DNA of 64,000 nucleotides from Nematopogon swammerdamellus (Eukaryota > Arthropoda > Insecta > Lepidoptera > Adelidae): contig OX336343.1 of the NCBI GenBank assembly GCA_946902875.1, forward strand, positions 6,561,754 through 6,625,753. Direction: 5' to 3'. Numbering within the stretch: the first letter of the stretch is position 1; each line of letters opens with the position of its first letter. Made by a program: the position numbers and the translations under genes. This document shows positions 20,624-32,107 of this stretch, in pieces. The notes under the pieces are model-generated. The model had not been told where the DNA came from. It searched no databases and saw only the letters and a program-made list of their open reading frames with translations.

Positions 20624-20913
20624 TCAGTACTTGGATGGGTGACCGCTCGACCTTGGGAGGCTGACCGTTGTTCGGATTCCACGTAAGGTCCTTTCCCTTC
20701 TTAACTTGGTAGGTGGTAGGGTTTAACCCGACCGGGTTGATACCACCGCACTGAATCAAAGGTATGTTGGAACTAGTTCAGTGTATGCGGCACGACCGAA
20801 GGGAAGCACTGACACGACACCTAGTTCACAGAGGTGTTATGAGTTGACATCAACGGACGGATGTTGTAGGTAGTGTAGCCAACCGTCAGTGTGTCAGTTA
20901 CCATAAAAAAAAA
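20624..20913 (+). mobile_element. SINE-A, truncated within the 5S-like block
   Basis: Starts at TCAGTACTTGGATGGGTGAC, a near-perfect 5S rRNA C-box region, then the B-box-like GTTCGGATTCCACG, central domain, 3' body and TTACCATAAAAAAAAA. Confidence 0.88.
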
Positions 20914-21903
20914 TCTACAGATCTCACACTACGCGCAACTATCAAAGGCATTGAAAATGTAATTTAGAAATAAAGCACACGATAAAATTTGACAAATTTG
21001 TTAATAGGAATTCATTCTTTATCCTACTGACGATAAAGTGAACGGAGCACAGACTGACCTCGCGCGTAAGGGACCCGCTACTGCCTACAGTTTTTGTCCG
21101 CCCGTCTCCTAAGATGGCTCAAACTGTAGCTTAATTCAATCCCAAGATTCATTTTTTTGTTTGTTTCTTGAATAGCCAGCTGAAAAAAAAGTTATTGGGA
21201 AATTCTCGACCCAAGTCGGCGATTTTTATTTTTTTATTTTTGACAAATTTTGGAAAATCTCAAAAAGTTACCGACCGATTTAGGGAATTCAAATTGCACT
21301 TTGAAGCCCTCCGGCACATTTTGACATATGACCCACCCGCGTACCTCTCATATCTGCGAAATTACAGGCAAATGTCACAATTTCATAAATCGGGGCACTA
21401 TACTCGATCACGAAAACATAAACATTTTCAATGTTAAAATCCACTCCTCTTCAGAATCCAAACGTAACTTAAAACGTGCCGACTTAGGGAATATATTTAA
21501 AGCTAATTTCACGCAAGCGAAGCGAGCTAATGCTAGTATTCTGCTGCTAGAGAGAGCTGTATCATAAATGTAACAGATACACACTCCATATTGGGTAAAT
21601 ACAAACAGACAGACAGACAGCACAGCAGTTACTGTGTAGCCGCGCCGCCGCCGCGCCGTCGCGTCGTCGGACGGACGCACCGCTCGTTCGATCCATTAGG
21701 CTTAGAGGCGCGGCGGCGCCGCCACCTTACCGGCGGAACAGGAAACAGATGAGAATAATCTGGGTATGGCCATCGATGTAACGAAGAACCGTGTGAGGTG
21801 CGTCCTTCGATATTTCAGAAAGGGTATTTTTTGTTTAATTGGAATTCATAGTTTCTTTTAAGAACGAACAGTTTCAGTTTATATACCCATTTATATTTGT
21901 TTA
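20914..21903. other. Unassigned; GC-rich patch at 21635-21735
   Basis: 20914-20960 partly resembles the sequence following the SINE-B at 9330. 21170-21560 is AT-rich with overlapping short frames that lack domains. The 21635-21735 patch is rich in GCCGCC and CGTCG units. Confidence 0.35.
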
Positions 21904-22275
21904 CTAGCTTTTGCCCGCGGCTTCGCTCGCGTGAAATTCGTATTTAAAAAGAAGAAAGTAAGTAAGACCGCTACCGTCCTTTATTTCTACGCGCGGAACA
22001 ATTCGGTTTGTATGAGAGCCACATATTAGCGTAACCGGAACAAAATTTAACAACGCCTATCCTGTGTCCCGTATAGTTAAATGTGATTGTATTAAGTTTC
22101 AACGAATACGGATGATCGGCTTAAGAGTTATGGAGGAACATGCAAACATACAGAATAGATTTCTAAAAATCGCCAATTAAGTTTTAAATCATACAAACAG
22201 TCTACAAACGCAGTCTCATAAAACAAAGTAACTTACTCCATGACCTGACCATCCCTTACAGATTATTAGTATTGA
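21904..22275 (-). mobile_element. Compact complete Helitron (H2), 372 bp
   Basis: Both ends are intact: A|TCAATACTAATAATCTG at 22275 (minus strand) and GCGAGCGAAGCCGCGGGC then AAAAGCTAG|T at 21904. Insertion between A and T, the CTAG end and a GC-rich hairpin just before it fit Helitron rules. The interior is the minimal leader plus AAGTAAGTAAG, without the minisatellite seen in larger copies, so this is the simplest form of the family. Confidence 0.82.
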
Positions 22276-22379
22276 TGATTGATGATGCACGTGCCTTTCA
22301 ATTATTTAACCGTTAAATTTTCGAATAAGAGCAAGGTGCCGTACTAAAGGGCGTCAAGCTAGCCAGCTCTCAACTTGGC

Positions 22380-22580
22380 ACTGTTCTTCCACTTCTGCAT
22401 GACTGCAGAAGGTGGGTTTCATGCTTACTGGTTGCTTGATAGTAATATTTCCGAATACTTTGCTAACCGTGGTTGTCAGTGCTGTGCTGTGATTTACCAA
22501 AGTGTTTGCAGCACAATACCGATTACTCTGCTCACCTCGACTGTCGGGATGCAGCGTGAGGTGTGTACGAATGTATGTAT
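22380..22580 (+). repeat. Repeat C, longer copy
   Basis: CTGTTCTTCCACTTCTGCAT, TACTGGTTGCTTGATAGT, GCAGCACAATACCGATTACT and GTATGTATT at the end. Same order as at 55751-55929. Confidence 0.72.
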
Positions 22581-22659
22581 TTACGAATACCAGATTGTAT
22601 AAAAGAGTATTTAACAAATAAATTGCGCTAGTTTCCTCTTAAACTTTAATGCAATAAAT

Positions 22660-23190
22660 TAAGAAAAACATTGAACCGACTTTAAAAAACCACTACTTAG
22701 AACTAAAAATAATAATAAAAATTATTAAATAATTGAGTTGAAGGCGGTACAAAAGCACAAAGGGCTTCATCTATAAATTTTCAGGTTTTTTTAAAACAGT
22801 TTTTTATTTCACTCTTTGTATTAGTAATATGACATAGTAAGATCACAGAAATCGGTTGTCGTGGTACATAATTATTCACCCATTTGACACACTTTAACAG
22901 TCCATATCTTGAAAACTACTGAACCGATTTTTATGAAACTTGCACTGTTTCCTAAGTTGAAGTAAAAAGGCAATAAAAAGAATGGTTTCAATCCGATTAG
23001 TAGTTTAGGAGAAATGCGTGTACAAACATACATACATACAAACATAATTACAAACATAAAATTTGTAAAATTTTGTACATTTGTTTGGGAGACCTGATAG
23101 ACTATCATATGTGAATATATTGCAGTTCCAATAATATTACATACACACGTTTCGAATTGATAACCTCCTTTTTTTTGAAGTCGGTTAAAA
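22660..23190 (-). repeat. Repeat D, near full-length
   Basis: Ends on the plus strand in CCTCCTTTTTTTTGAAGTCG then GTTAAA, with ACATACATACATAC and AACTACTGAACCGATTTTTA inside. The low-coordinate end contains GAGTTGAAGGCGGTACAAAA, linking it to the foldback family at 44525. Confidence 0.7.
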
Positions 23191-23620
23191 ATAAATTATC
23201 ATTGCGAGCTCCGCTGTTGTAGGTACTTATATGGAAGTTCGATCTCCTCTCTATGTATGAGTACACATACGTACCTAGGTGTGATATACGAGTAGGTAAG
23301 TAAATACTAGAGTATTACGATGCAAGCGCAGGAGTGATCACTTCCTCCGCTCGCTATCCCGCGCATTCAGATAACTATCTCCCGCCGTCTCTTTATCTGT
23401 CTGTCTGTCTGTCTGTCCGGCTCTTCGCACCTCGCCGCGTGCGTTTGATGCGCGCAGTGAACGCAATGCGCCTGCGTCGAGTGCGCAATTAGGTTTTAAT
23501 AATTGAAGAGTAAAAATTATGACTGAGTATAAACATTTTATTGTTTCTTGGTAGAAGGCTTCAAAACTAGAAGTGTTGAAATATTACTGAGATAAAATAG
23601 AACTATAATATGTCTTAACC
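23191..23620. other. Unassigned; (GTCT)n tract at about 23397-23417
   Basis: Mixed sequence, no recognised gene. Confidence 0.35.
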
Positions 23621-23857
23621 TTTTTTTTATGGATACTGACACGGTTGGCTACATCACCTACAACATCCGTGATGTCAGCCCATAACACCGGGTGAACTTG
23701 GTGCCACGTCACTGCTTCCTTTCGGTCGTGCCGGCTACAATGAACTCGACGGAAAACACAAACTATTTACATAGCCGTTTCGACCGACCTTTCATTCAGT
23801 GCCGTGGTACCAACCCGGGCGGGTTAAGCCCTACGACCTAGTAACATAAGAAGGGAG
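23621..23857 (-). mobile_element. SINE-A, head missing
   Basis: Inverted 3' end (TTTTTTTTATGGATACTGAC), GGTTGGCTACATCACCTACA, ATAGCCGTTTCGACCGACC and central GTGGTACCAACCCGGGCGG, ending at AAGAAGGGAG. Followed at 23861 by TATCCCTTAGTCGCCTTTTA, a motif also found next to the copy at 29055. Confidence 0.86.
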
Positions 23858-23860
23858 TCA

Positions 23861-23912
23861 TATCCCTTAGTCGCCTTTTACGACATACACGGGGAGAGAT
23901 GCAGTGGGGCTA
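23861..23912 (-). repeat. CCCTTAGTCGCC-type motif next to SINE-A
   Basis: TATCCCTTAGTCGCCTTTTA, CGACATACACGGGGAGAGAT and GCAGTGGG. A 45-bp homologue lies at 29490-29535, also at the head side of a SINE-A copy. Confidence 0.6.
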
Positions 23913-23936
23913 TTCTTTTAAAGTACCCGCCCCACA

Positions 23937-24544
23937 CGGTACATGGTAATCTTTGTACTAAAACAAAACCGTTTAATAAGGACAACGCCGCAATCAATGC
24001 GGCGTAAAATACGCTCAGTGTGGTGCTAGGCTAATATTATTCGATGGATGCATTTGCATACGCCCTCTTTTTGAAAAATTCCGAACCGATACGTGCGCGG
24101 CATGCATCGGCGTTTGAAACCGTTCCGCACTCTGACCTCCAATCCGTGTCTAATGTAACTGACAACATTCTATGAATGCTTATGTGTCGCAACAAAATGT
24201 TGCGTAGTCGCTACTGGACATTGCCGCGAACTTGACCACGATCGACACATGTCTTGTCCAAATTGACGTCTGAAGATGCGTTAAAAAAATTTGAATTCGA
24301 ATTTGAAATTCGAACGGCAGCGGCGGGGATTAATAAAAAGAGCGAGATGTAATTTATTCATTGAGCGTTTTAATTTTAATAGGTGTAATTTTAGAGTTCG
24401 TGAACAAGTTTAAGATAAGGCTTGGTGTTACATTTTTTAATCTATCTTAATTAACGAGATATGATTTGCAGTGTTACAACATCAAGTGCTTGGTAAAGCG
24501 AGTTCGTGTGATTAGCGGGTACTTACGAAAATTACATAGTTAGT
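23937..24544. other. Unassigned sequence
   Basis: Nothing recognised. Confidence 0.35.
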
Positions 24545-24606
24545 GTTCACAGCATGTGATTTGGCCCCTCTAACTCAGCCACGCATACCGGATTATATAA
24601 AAAACC
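24545..24606 (+). mobile_element. SINE-B 3' end fragment
   Basis: GATTTGGCCCCTCTAACTCA, GCCACGCATACCGGATTATA then TAAAAAA. Confidence 0.75.
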
Positions 24607-24902
24607 AAATTAAACGAGTATAATGCATACACATGTCCCTTTTACTGACCCTTGACCTAAACATTCGCTATCGTCGCAAGAATTCGCTTACGTCACGCGG
24701 CGCCAGAGAAAAAATTGGCAAACACAGAAACAGACGACTTCACAATAATGCAATTGAAATGTGAAAGTTACGGATGTACCTTTGTATGACTATCCGAACT
24801 GTGAACTTGTCGACTATTAATCTGCCATCGTCTTATCCATACGTCCTAGCACTGACGACTTACGTACGCGACAGACCGTTAGAGACAGACTACATCAGTA
24901 CA
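24607..24902. other. Unassigned sequence
   Basis: Nothing recognised. Confidence 0.35.
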
Positions 24903-24985
24903 GTACTAATAATAAATCTGTAAGGGATGGTCATGGAGTAAGTTACTTTGTTTTATGAAATATTGCGTTTGTGGAACCTTTGTAT
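24903..24985 (+). mobile_element. Helitron 5' end fragment (H3)
   Basis: GTACTAATAATAAATCTGTA, AGGGATGGTCATGGAGTAAG and TTACTTTGTTTTATGAAATA, the start of the leader of the copy at 25140. It stops after about 80 bp. Confidence 0.7.
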
Positions 24986-25524
24986 GTTTGTAAACGTGTA
25001 TTGTGCTTTTCGGGTTTTTATTGTGTATGTGAATCTACTTTCCATAAAATATACATGTTGATTTATTAATTAAAAACATGTACCTGACTTCTGTATACCT
25101 ATGTATAAATGTGTAAGATGTAATATTTACATGTCTTAATCAATACTAATAATAAATCTGTAAGGGGTGGTCATGGAGTAAGTTACTTTGTTTTAGGAAA
25201 TATTGAGTTTGTAGCCTCTATGTATGATACTAAAGCTAAATTGACGATTTTTAGAAATCTTTTCTGTATGTATGTATGTATGTATGTTCCGCCATAACTC
25301 TTAAACCGATCATCCGAATTCGATGAAACTTTGTACAAGCACATTTAACTATATGGGACACAGGATAGGCTACATAAAATTCAGTTCCGGTTACGCTAAG
25401 ATGTGGCTCCCATACAAACCGATATGTTCAATCCGCGCGCCTTAGTACTATACATAGGTATTTACCGAGCGAGCGGCGGCAGTTGGCGGCGTGGCGGCAC
25501 GGTGCGACGGCGCGGGGGAGGCGC

Positions 25525-25545
25525 GGCCTATAAACTCAACAGAGA
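25525..25545 (+). promoter_or_regulatory. TATAAA motif in the Helitron GC-rich block
   Basis: GCGGCCTATAAACTCAACAG follows about 80 bp of GC-rich sequence. Conserved at 45487-45505 in the second leader. Promoter function is inferred only. Confidence 0.4.
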
Positions 25546-25699
25546 ACCGAACAGCCGCACTATATTCCTCTTTCACGCAAAAACTACTGAACAGATTTTG
25601 ATGAGCCTTTTGATGAGTACTATAGCTTATACATCGAAAAGGCTATAATTTATAAAGACACTAGCTTTTGCCCGCGGCTTCGCTCGCGTGAAATTCGTA

Positions 25700-27470
25700 T
25701 TTCAAACGAAGAAATTAAGTAACTAAAGGCGAGCTGGGTTCAGGTAAACTATAAACCGTCTCGAAGAAAGTGAGTAACTTTTTGAGGCCGAAGGCGGAGT
25801 TGCGTTCAGGAAGACGATAAACCTTCTCGAAGACAGTAAGTAACTATGGGCGAGGCCGAAGGCCGAGCTGCGTTCAGGAAGAGGATAACCTTTTCGAAGA
25901 AAGTAAGTAACTATGGGCGAGGCCGAAGGCCGAGCTTCGTTCAGGATGAGGGTAAACTTTTCGAAGAAAGTAAGTAACAGAGCGCGAGGCCGAAGGCCGA
26001 GCTGCGTTCAGGCAAACTGAACCTTCTCGAAGACAGTAAGTAACTATGGGCGAGGCCGAAGGCCGAGCTGCGTTCAGGAATAGGATAAACCATCTTTAAG
26101 AAGTAAGTAACAAAGGGCGAGGCCGAAGGCCGAGCTGCGTTCAGGAAGAGGATAACCTTTTCGAAGAATGTAAGTAACAGAGGGCGAGTCCGAAGGCCGA
26201 GCTGCGTACAGGAAGACCATAAATCTTCTCGAAGAAAGTAACTTCTTTGTTACTTACTTTCTTCGAAAAGGTTTATCCTCTTCCTGAACACATCTCGGCC
26301 TTCGGCCTTGCCCATAGTTACTTACTGTCTCCGAGAATTTATCGTCTTCTTTGCTCGGCCTTCGGCCTCGCCCTCTTTCTACTTACTTACTTTCTTCGAA
26401 AAGGTCATCCTCTTAAGTTTAGGTCATAACTTAAGGTCATCCTCTAAAGTTACTTACTTTCTTCGAAAAGGTCATCCTCTTCCTGAACGCAGCTCGGCCT
26501 TCGGCCTCGCACATAGTTACTTACTGTCTTCGAGAAAGTTTATCGTTTTCCTGAACGCAGCTCGGCCTTCGGCCTCGCCCTCTGTTACTTACTTTCTTCG
26601 AAAAGGTTATCCTCTTTCTGAACGCAGCTCGGCCTTCGGCCTCGCCCATAGTTACTTACTGTCTTCGAGAAGGTTTATCGTTTTCCTGAACGCAGCTCGG
26701 CCATCAGCCTCGCCCTCTGTTACTTACTTTCTTCGAAAAGTTTACCCTCATCCTGAACGCAGCTCGGCCTTCGGCCTCGCCCATAGTTACATACTTTCTT
26801 CGAAAAGGTTATCCTCTTCCTGAACGCAGCTCGGCCTTCGGCCTCGCCCTTTGTTACTTACTTTCTTAAAGATGGTTTATCCTCTTCCTGAACGCAGCTC
26901 GGCCTTCGGCCTCGCCCATAGTTACTTACTATCTTCGAAAAGGTTTATCGTCTTCCTGAACGCAGCTTGGCCTTCGGCCTCGCCCTCTGTTACTTACTTT
27001 CTTAGAAAAGGTTATCCTCTTCCTGAACGAAGCTCGGCCTTCGGCCTCGCCCATAGTTACTTACTGTCTTCGAGAAGGTTCAGTTTTCCTGAACGCAGCT
27101 CGGCCTTCGGCCTCGCCCTCTGTTACTTACTTTCTTCGAAAAGTTTACCCTCATCCTGAACGAAGCTCGGCCTTCGGCCCCGCTCATAGTTACTTACTTT
27201 CTTCGAAAAGGTTATCCTCTTCCTGAACGCAGCTCGGCCTTCGGCCTCGCCCTTTGTTACTTACTTTCTTAAAGATGGCTTATCCTTTTCCTGAACGCAG
27301 CTCGGCCTTCGGCCTCGCCCATAGTTACTTACTGTTTTCGAGAAGGTTTATCGTCTTCCTGAACGCAACTCCGCCTTCGGCCTCAAAAAGTTACTCACTT
27401 TCTTCGAGACGGTTTATCGTTTACCTGAACCCAGCTCGCCCTTAGTTACTTACTTTCTTCCTTTGAAATA
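25700..27470. repeat. Opposed minisatellite arrays, unit about 67 bp
   Basis: About 8 units in one direction (to about 26245), then about 18 units inverted. Each has GAAGAAAGTAAGTAACT, GGCGAGGCCGAAGGCCGAGC and GCGTTCAGGAAGA, and a short internal palindrome GGCCGAAGGCC. The turn is near 26240. Open frames through it (26308-26823, 26851-27159) come from the repeat being stop-poor, not from a gene. Confidence 0.9.
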
Positions 27471-27561
27471 CGAATTTCCCGCGAGCGAAGCCGCGGGCAA
27501 AAGCTAGTCACAAATAAAAACAAAACACGTCCATTGCACATAAAGAAATATTCCAAAAGGT

Positions 27562-27689
27562 ACAACCAGCAATCCAGGGAAGTCTCCGGTATGGCACCTA
27601 CCTTCTCGGAGGTGAAATTGGCTGGTCGGAGCATGCGCTTTGGCCCCTCCGACTCAGCCATCCATACCGGATTACATAAAAAAAAAAAA
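27562..27689 (+). mobile_element. SINE-B 3' half
   Basis: AACCAGCAATCCAGGGAAGT, CTCCGGTATGGCACCTACCT, CTCGGAGGTGAAATTGGCTG, CCCCTCCGACTCAGCCATCC and an A12 tail. Clean 5' truncation, well conserved. Confidence 0.88.
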
Positions 27690-29052
27690 CTTAACGCCAT
27701 AAGCGTTCTCTTCCAGCCAACCTTTACCAGTCCAGTACCAGCCAGTAAATTTGTATTATGTATGTACTAATAAAATTCAAGCACTATTTTCACCCTCAAA
27801 TCTCGGTCGAAACAAACACTCACAAGAAAAATATCTCCAATATTTTATCCTACTTTAAATTAAGTTACATTATGCGAATTAAATAATTTTTAATTTTTTT
27901 AGGTACCTTTTTCAATTGTAATATATTTATTGTCATCATAAATAAAGAAATATAATCAAACAAACATAATAACATTAAAACTATAAATTAAATTAATACT
28001 AAACTAAACTACGTATAAGAATAAACTAAATTAAATTAAATTATTGGCGCCACCTCGAGTCGGGGCAAGTTCTAGAGCCAGAACAGCTCACAAAATGTTT
28101 AAGTATAGTTTTGCCTGGTAGGTTTGATGTATGAGTAGGTATTCATGTTTAAAATGTATTTGTTTCAGGCGCGAGCGCAAGGGGGCGGGGCTGAGGTAGA
28201 GAAGAAGCGACTGCACAGTCTTCGAAAATAGAAAGGTGAGAGATACCTACTATCTACTAATTGTCTTTTCTTTTCTTTGTGCCAATATTATGTATATGAA
28301 AGTAGGAAAAGCGATTGAATATTGCTTTATTGCAAAAAAATAAAATTAATTCATAACAAAATATGAATATCAGACTGCGGTAGGTATACTAGAATCAACA
28401 AGGTAGGTACTTAATTATTTTAAATTAACGTTTGTTCTAAGAACTAGCGGGAGAGATTGCGCCCTGAAGTCCATTGGATAATCAGACACTATAAATAACC
28501 ATTCCTTGCGAAACCACGCTAGAGATATCACGCCAGCGATAGAGTGGGCAGAGCGATTTTAAAATGCTATTAATTGATTCAAGCGACATGCTGATTACTT
28601 AAAGTGTCTCAAAAATTGTAGGAGGCAGATGAGAACTGACAAACAAGTTTAATATAATATTCTCATCATGCTCCTCATTCGGACCAATTAAAATTGTTTA
28701 AAATACAAAATAAAAAAAATTTGCTCTAGCTTTCTAAAAATAACTGTAAGCGACTCTGTACATTGGGCACTTGGGTTTTTATCCAGTTGTCATTGCTTGT
28801 AGGTACATACCGTACTGTGTAGGTACAGGACAGTGCGACCTCATTTACAATTCTAATATCTTCAATGCTTTTAATTCAATAATCATTTTTACTTATCGCG
28901 CGGTTGCCGACCGCGGAATCTTCGTACCGTTCATATTTTATCTTCGTAGATAAATTACAAGCTCCCAGCGAGATATTTGAGGAAAAAACCCAAGCCAGTA
29001 ACCTCGCCGGCTCGAGAGAATTGTATGCAAAACGTCCTATCAAAATTGTACA

Positions 29053-29054
<2 letters not shown>
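27690..29054. other. Gene-free AT-rich stretch
   Basis: A-rich low-complexity at 27840-28045. Short GC-rich piece at 28165-28210 (GCGCGAGCGCAAGGGGGCGG). No coding or repeat family recognised. Confidence 0.4.
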
Positions 29055-29112
<58 letters not shown>

Positions 29113-29480
29113 GATCCTGACACTGTTGGCTACATCACCTACAACATCCGTGATGTCAGCCCATAACACAGGGTGAACTAGGTGCCATGTCAGTGCTTCC
29201 CTTCATTTCATGTCGGCTACACTAAACTGGACGGAAAACACGAACTATTTACATAGCCGTTTCGACCGACGTTTCGTTCAGTGCGGTGGTACCAACCCGG
29301 CCGGGATAAACCCTACCACCTAGTAAGGTAAGAAGGGAAGGGACCTACAGTTTAACGTGGAATCCGAACCACGGTCAGACTCCAACGGTCGAGCGGTCAC
29401 CCATCCAATCACTGACCGCGCTCAGCGTTGCTTAATAACAGTTGACTAACCAACCGCGCCACTGAGCTACCGAGGCTGAC
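29055..29480 (-). mobile_element. SINE-A, full length with 55-nt A tail
   Basis: The T run at 29055-29109 is the tail. Upstream on the minus strand come the 3' body, central domain, B-box-like GGTTCGGATTCCACG, 5S-like block (AAGCAACGCTGAGCGCGGTC, GATGGGTGACCGC) and tRNA-like start GTCAGCCTCGGTAGCTCAG with TGGCGCGGTTGGTTAG. The long homopolymer suggests a young insertion. No clear target duplication seen. Confidence 0.9.
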
Positions 29481-29489
29481 GAATTTTCT

Positions 29490-29535
29490 TATCCCTTAGT
29501 CGACTTTTACGACATGCGACGGGGAGAGATGCAGT
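29490..29535 (-). repeat. CCCTTAGTCGAC-type motif next to SINE-A
   Basis: ATCCCTTAGTCGACTTTTAC then GACATGCGACGGGGAGAGAT and GCAGT; homologue of 23861-23912. Confidence 0.6.
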
Positions 29536-31190
29536 CTACTTACACTAATAAATTTGACAGCGATCCTTTACTTCTAGCATTGCTAAGGCCCGGTCAACCC
29601 GTATTCACCCGTACTCCTCTTTCAAGGCGCCGGCCGCCGCCGCCGCTTTCGCTGGTTCGAGTAGGATGCAACACAATCAATCAATCGAAAAATTTGGTTT
29701 TTATTTTTTTATTCCAAAAGTACGGATCGAAACAAAAAAGTAAAAAGCTACGGATTTAGATATAATATTCAACATGCCCTTGTTCCCCATGTCAGAATAC
29801 TTTTATTTGTAAGTATTTTTATTGTTTTAGATTAGTTTAGTTTGTAGTTTTGTAAATATAAAAGTATATATTTTAATATATTTGGATATATTCAACAAAT
29901 AAAACGTATATTTTTTCCAAAGCCTTGATTTGGTCACGCTGCCTTAAAAATACGTTTTTATAACTAAATTCAGAGGCATGTTCATCATTTTTTTTTTCTA
30001 TCGAGCGAAGTTAATCAAATCGTGTTTTCAAAGAGCTATCTATCTGCGCTGATAGATGAAGTATTACATAATATAAAAACTGAATCTGTCAGGTGAGTAA
30101 TATTGGTGGTAAACTTCTTGAAATTCGAGTCAGAAGCAGCCTCACGTCACGAGAAAAGAGAAGTCCTTAGAACTCGCCGGTCACAGACGAAAGAGTCCCT
30201 TAGGATTCACCGGTATATGAAGAAAGCGTACTAGACAAATGACAGGCAAAAGACCGAAAAAGTCAATTATGAGTTATGACTCACTGATCTAAGATGGATG
30301 AGTCCTTAGAAAGCACTGGACGATACCGTGTCGGCTTCCCATACTAATCCAATTATAGCTTCAAAACAATTTGGCATAGAATTAAACAGTTTATTTTGTA
30401 TCGACTTTTCTAGTTAATATTACATTAGAACTATCTGGTACGATGTCGAAGGGTCATTAGGATATTGGTCGTCATTGATATATAAAAGACTAAGGCAGGA
30501 CTAGCGTTTCTTACGACCTAAAACAGAAAGACTTTGTAATATAATATATTCATTTCGAAATGCATAAAGATGCACGAAATTTTACTACACAATCTTGAAA
30601 AAAAAATTTTATAATCGAAAACTACAGTGATAAAGTCCGCCTTTGCATGCTATTGTGTAGTAGTTCTTTTGTTTCTGTGGGCATTATTTTATACTTCTTT
30701 CGTTCTCCTTTATGTTTTCTTCGTTTATCATTGTTTATTATAGTTTGATTTGCAATAAATAATTTATCTATACTGATCAAACTAAATTAATTCAGGGCAA
30801 CTTTGTCGTAAGTAATGGATAATAATAATAATGCAAAAAGCTAACTATATCAATGATCCCAAGGAGCGTACGATCATCGATTACAAATTGAAGTGAATAT
30901 AGTAATTTAATGCAAATATTTCTCCCGGGTAAAATGTTAATGGGGGATATGTGGCTGGAATTAAATCATGTCCGTACACTAATGAAGCAACTCGGCTGGA
31001 GGCGGATCCGTACCCTTGTTCTACGAATAATTTTCTTCGAAAATATGTTACACAAATTTTACTCACGGTCGAACTACGACGAGCTATGTGGTTCCACATT
31101 TCTTTGAAGCGAAATCCCGAAACTTCGAGCACATAGATCGGCGGAGAACGATCGTGAGTAAAGTTATAATTTTAATAATGTTTAAAAGCC
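29536..31190. other. Gene-free stretch
   Basis: 29615-29660 is GC-rich with (CCG)n. The rest is AT-rich. Short frames at 30881-31136 overlap on both strands without domain similarity. No repeat family recognised. Confidence 0.4.
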
Positions 31191-31540
31191 ACGACTGTTG
31201 TTAAGCAACGCTGAGCGCGGTCAGAACTTGGGTGGGTGGCCGCTCGACCGTTGGATGCTGACCGTTTTTCGAAATCCACGTATAACTGTGTAGGTCTTCC
31301 CTTCTTACCTTACTTACTATGTGCTAGGGTTTATCCCACCCGGGTTGATACCACCGCACTGAATGGGACGTCGTCGGTCGAAACGGCTATGTAAATAGTT
31401 CGTGTTTTCCGTCCAGTTCAGTGTAGCCGACATAAAATGAAGGAAGCACTGACATGGCATCTAGTTCACCCGGTGTTATGGCCCGACATCACGTATGTTG
31501 TAGGTGATGTAGCCAACCGTGTCAGTTTCCATAAAAAAAA
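31191..31540 (+). mobile_element. SINE-A, missing only the tRNA-like start
   Basis: Begins GACTGTTGTTAAGCAACGCT, then GAGCGCGGTCAGAACTTGGG and TGGGTGGCCGCTCGACCG, a diverged B box, the central domain, 3' body and CCATAAAAAAAA. A further scrap of the 3' end follows at 31542-31598. Confidence 0.87.
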
Positions 31541-31598
31541 TACAGACCGCTGTAGTAGGTGATGTAGCCAGCCAACGATATCAGGTTACATAAAATAG

Positions 31599-31984
31599 TT
31601 TCGACCTATCGTGCTGCACCCCACTAGTGGTCACGCTCGCTGTGCAACCACAGTTATTAATAATCAATATTGCTCTACCCCTGCGTCTACACAGAGATTA
31701 GACACGCAGGCAGAAGGACGAGCCTCCATCTTGTTCCGACGAGGACTCCAGGAAAGGGCCGGCTTTGAACCAGTTACCCGCGTAATAAGGAGCCCACTAG
31801 TTAGACGTACGGACGTGTTGCAATTATTGCTAGGCGTTTTAGGAATTAGTTAATTATTTTGTTGTTTATGTTTAAGCTATCTATCACTATCGTAGTTTAT
31901 CATACATATTTCTTTACAGTCTAAAACATTGCCACAAACTATTCTTGTACTTGCATGTACTTCTCCCACATCCCAAAGGTTAGT
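31599..31984. other. Unassigned sequence
   Basis: An 80-codon frame (31611-31853) has no recognised domain. Confidence 0.35.
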
Positions 31985-32056
31985 TAAAATAGAATGCCTC
32001 GCGGCATTAAGCTCGCCTATTGTACCTAATTTTTATAAATTGGTGTTCAATAAAGA
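31985..32056 (+). mobile_element. Non-LTR element 3' UTR end, tentative
   Basis: AGAATGCCTCGCGGCATTAA, GCTCGCC...TATTGTACC and GTGTTCAATAAAG resemble a 3' end that I recall from lepidopteran non-LTR elements. No coding part remains. Confidence 0.45.
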
Positions 32057-32107
32057 ATATATACATATACATACATACGAATTTTTTTTATATGCTCAAT
32101 ATCTTTT

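Larger units (their letters stand above)
25140..27507 (+). mobile_element. Helitron with large inverted minisatellite core (H4)
   Basis: 2368 bp bounded by A|TCAATACTAATAATAAAT and GCCGCGGGCAAAAGCTAG|T, an insertion between A and T. The leader (25140-25660) contains a (TGTA)n tract, CCGATCATCCGAATTCGATG and a GC-rich block with TATAAA at 25530. The core (25661-27507) begins CTAGCTTTTGCCCGCGGC and ends with the inverse of it, so the Helitron 3' terminus is duplicated in inverted orientation. Between them are two opposed arrays of an approximately 67-bp unit. The leader is nearly identical to 45110-45625. No Rep/helicase is encoded. Confidence 0.82.

Noticed and set aside
26308..27159. Long open frames of 171 and 102 codons with repeated SSAFGLAHSYLLSS-type phrases
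   Set aside because: They read through the 67-bp Helitron minisatellite; the sequence is set by the DNA repeat, not by protein selection. The same applies to 46963-47433 and 51308-51496.
28876..29169. 97-codon frame with a poly-lysine run
   Set aside because: The lysines are the 55-nt A tail of SINE-A read as codons.
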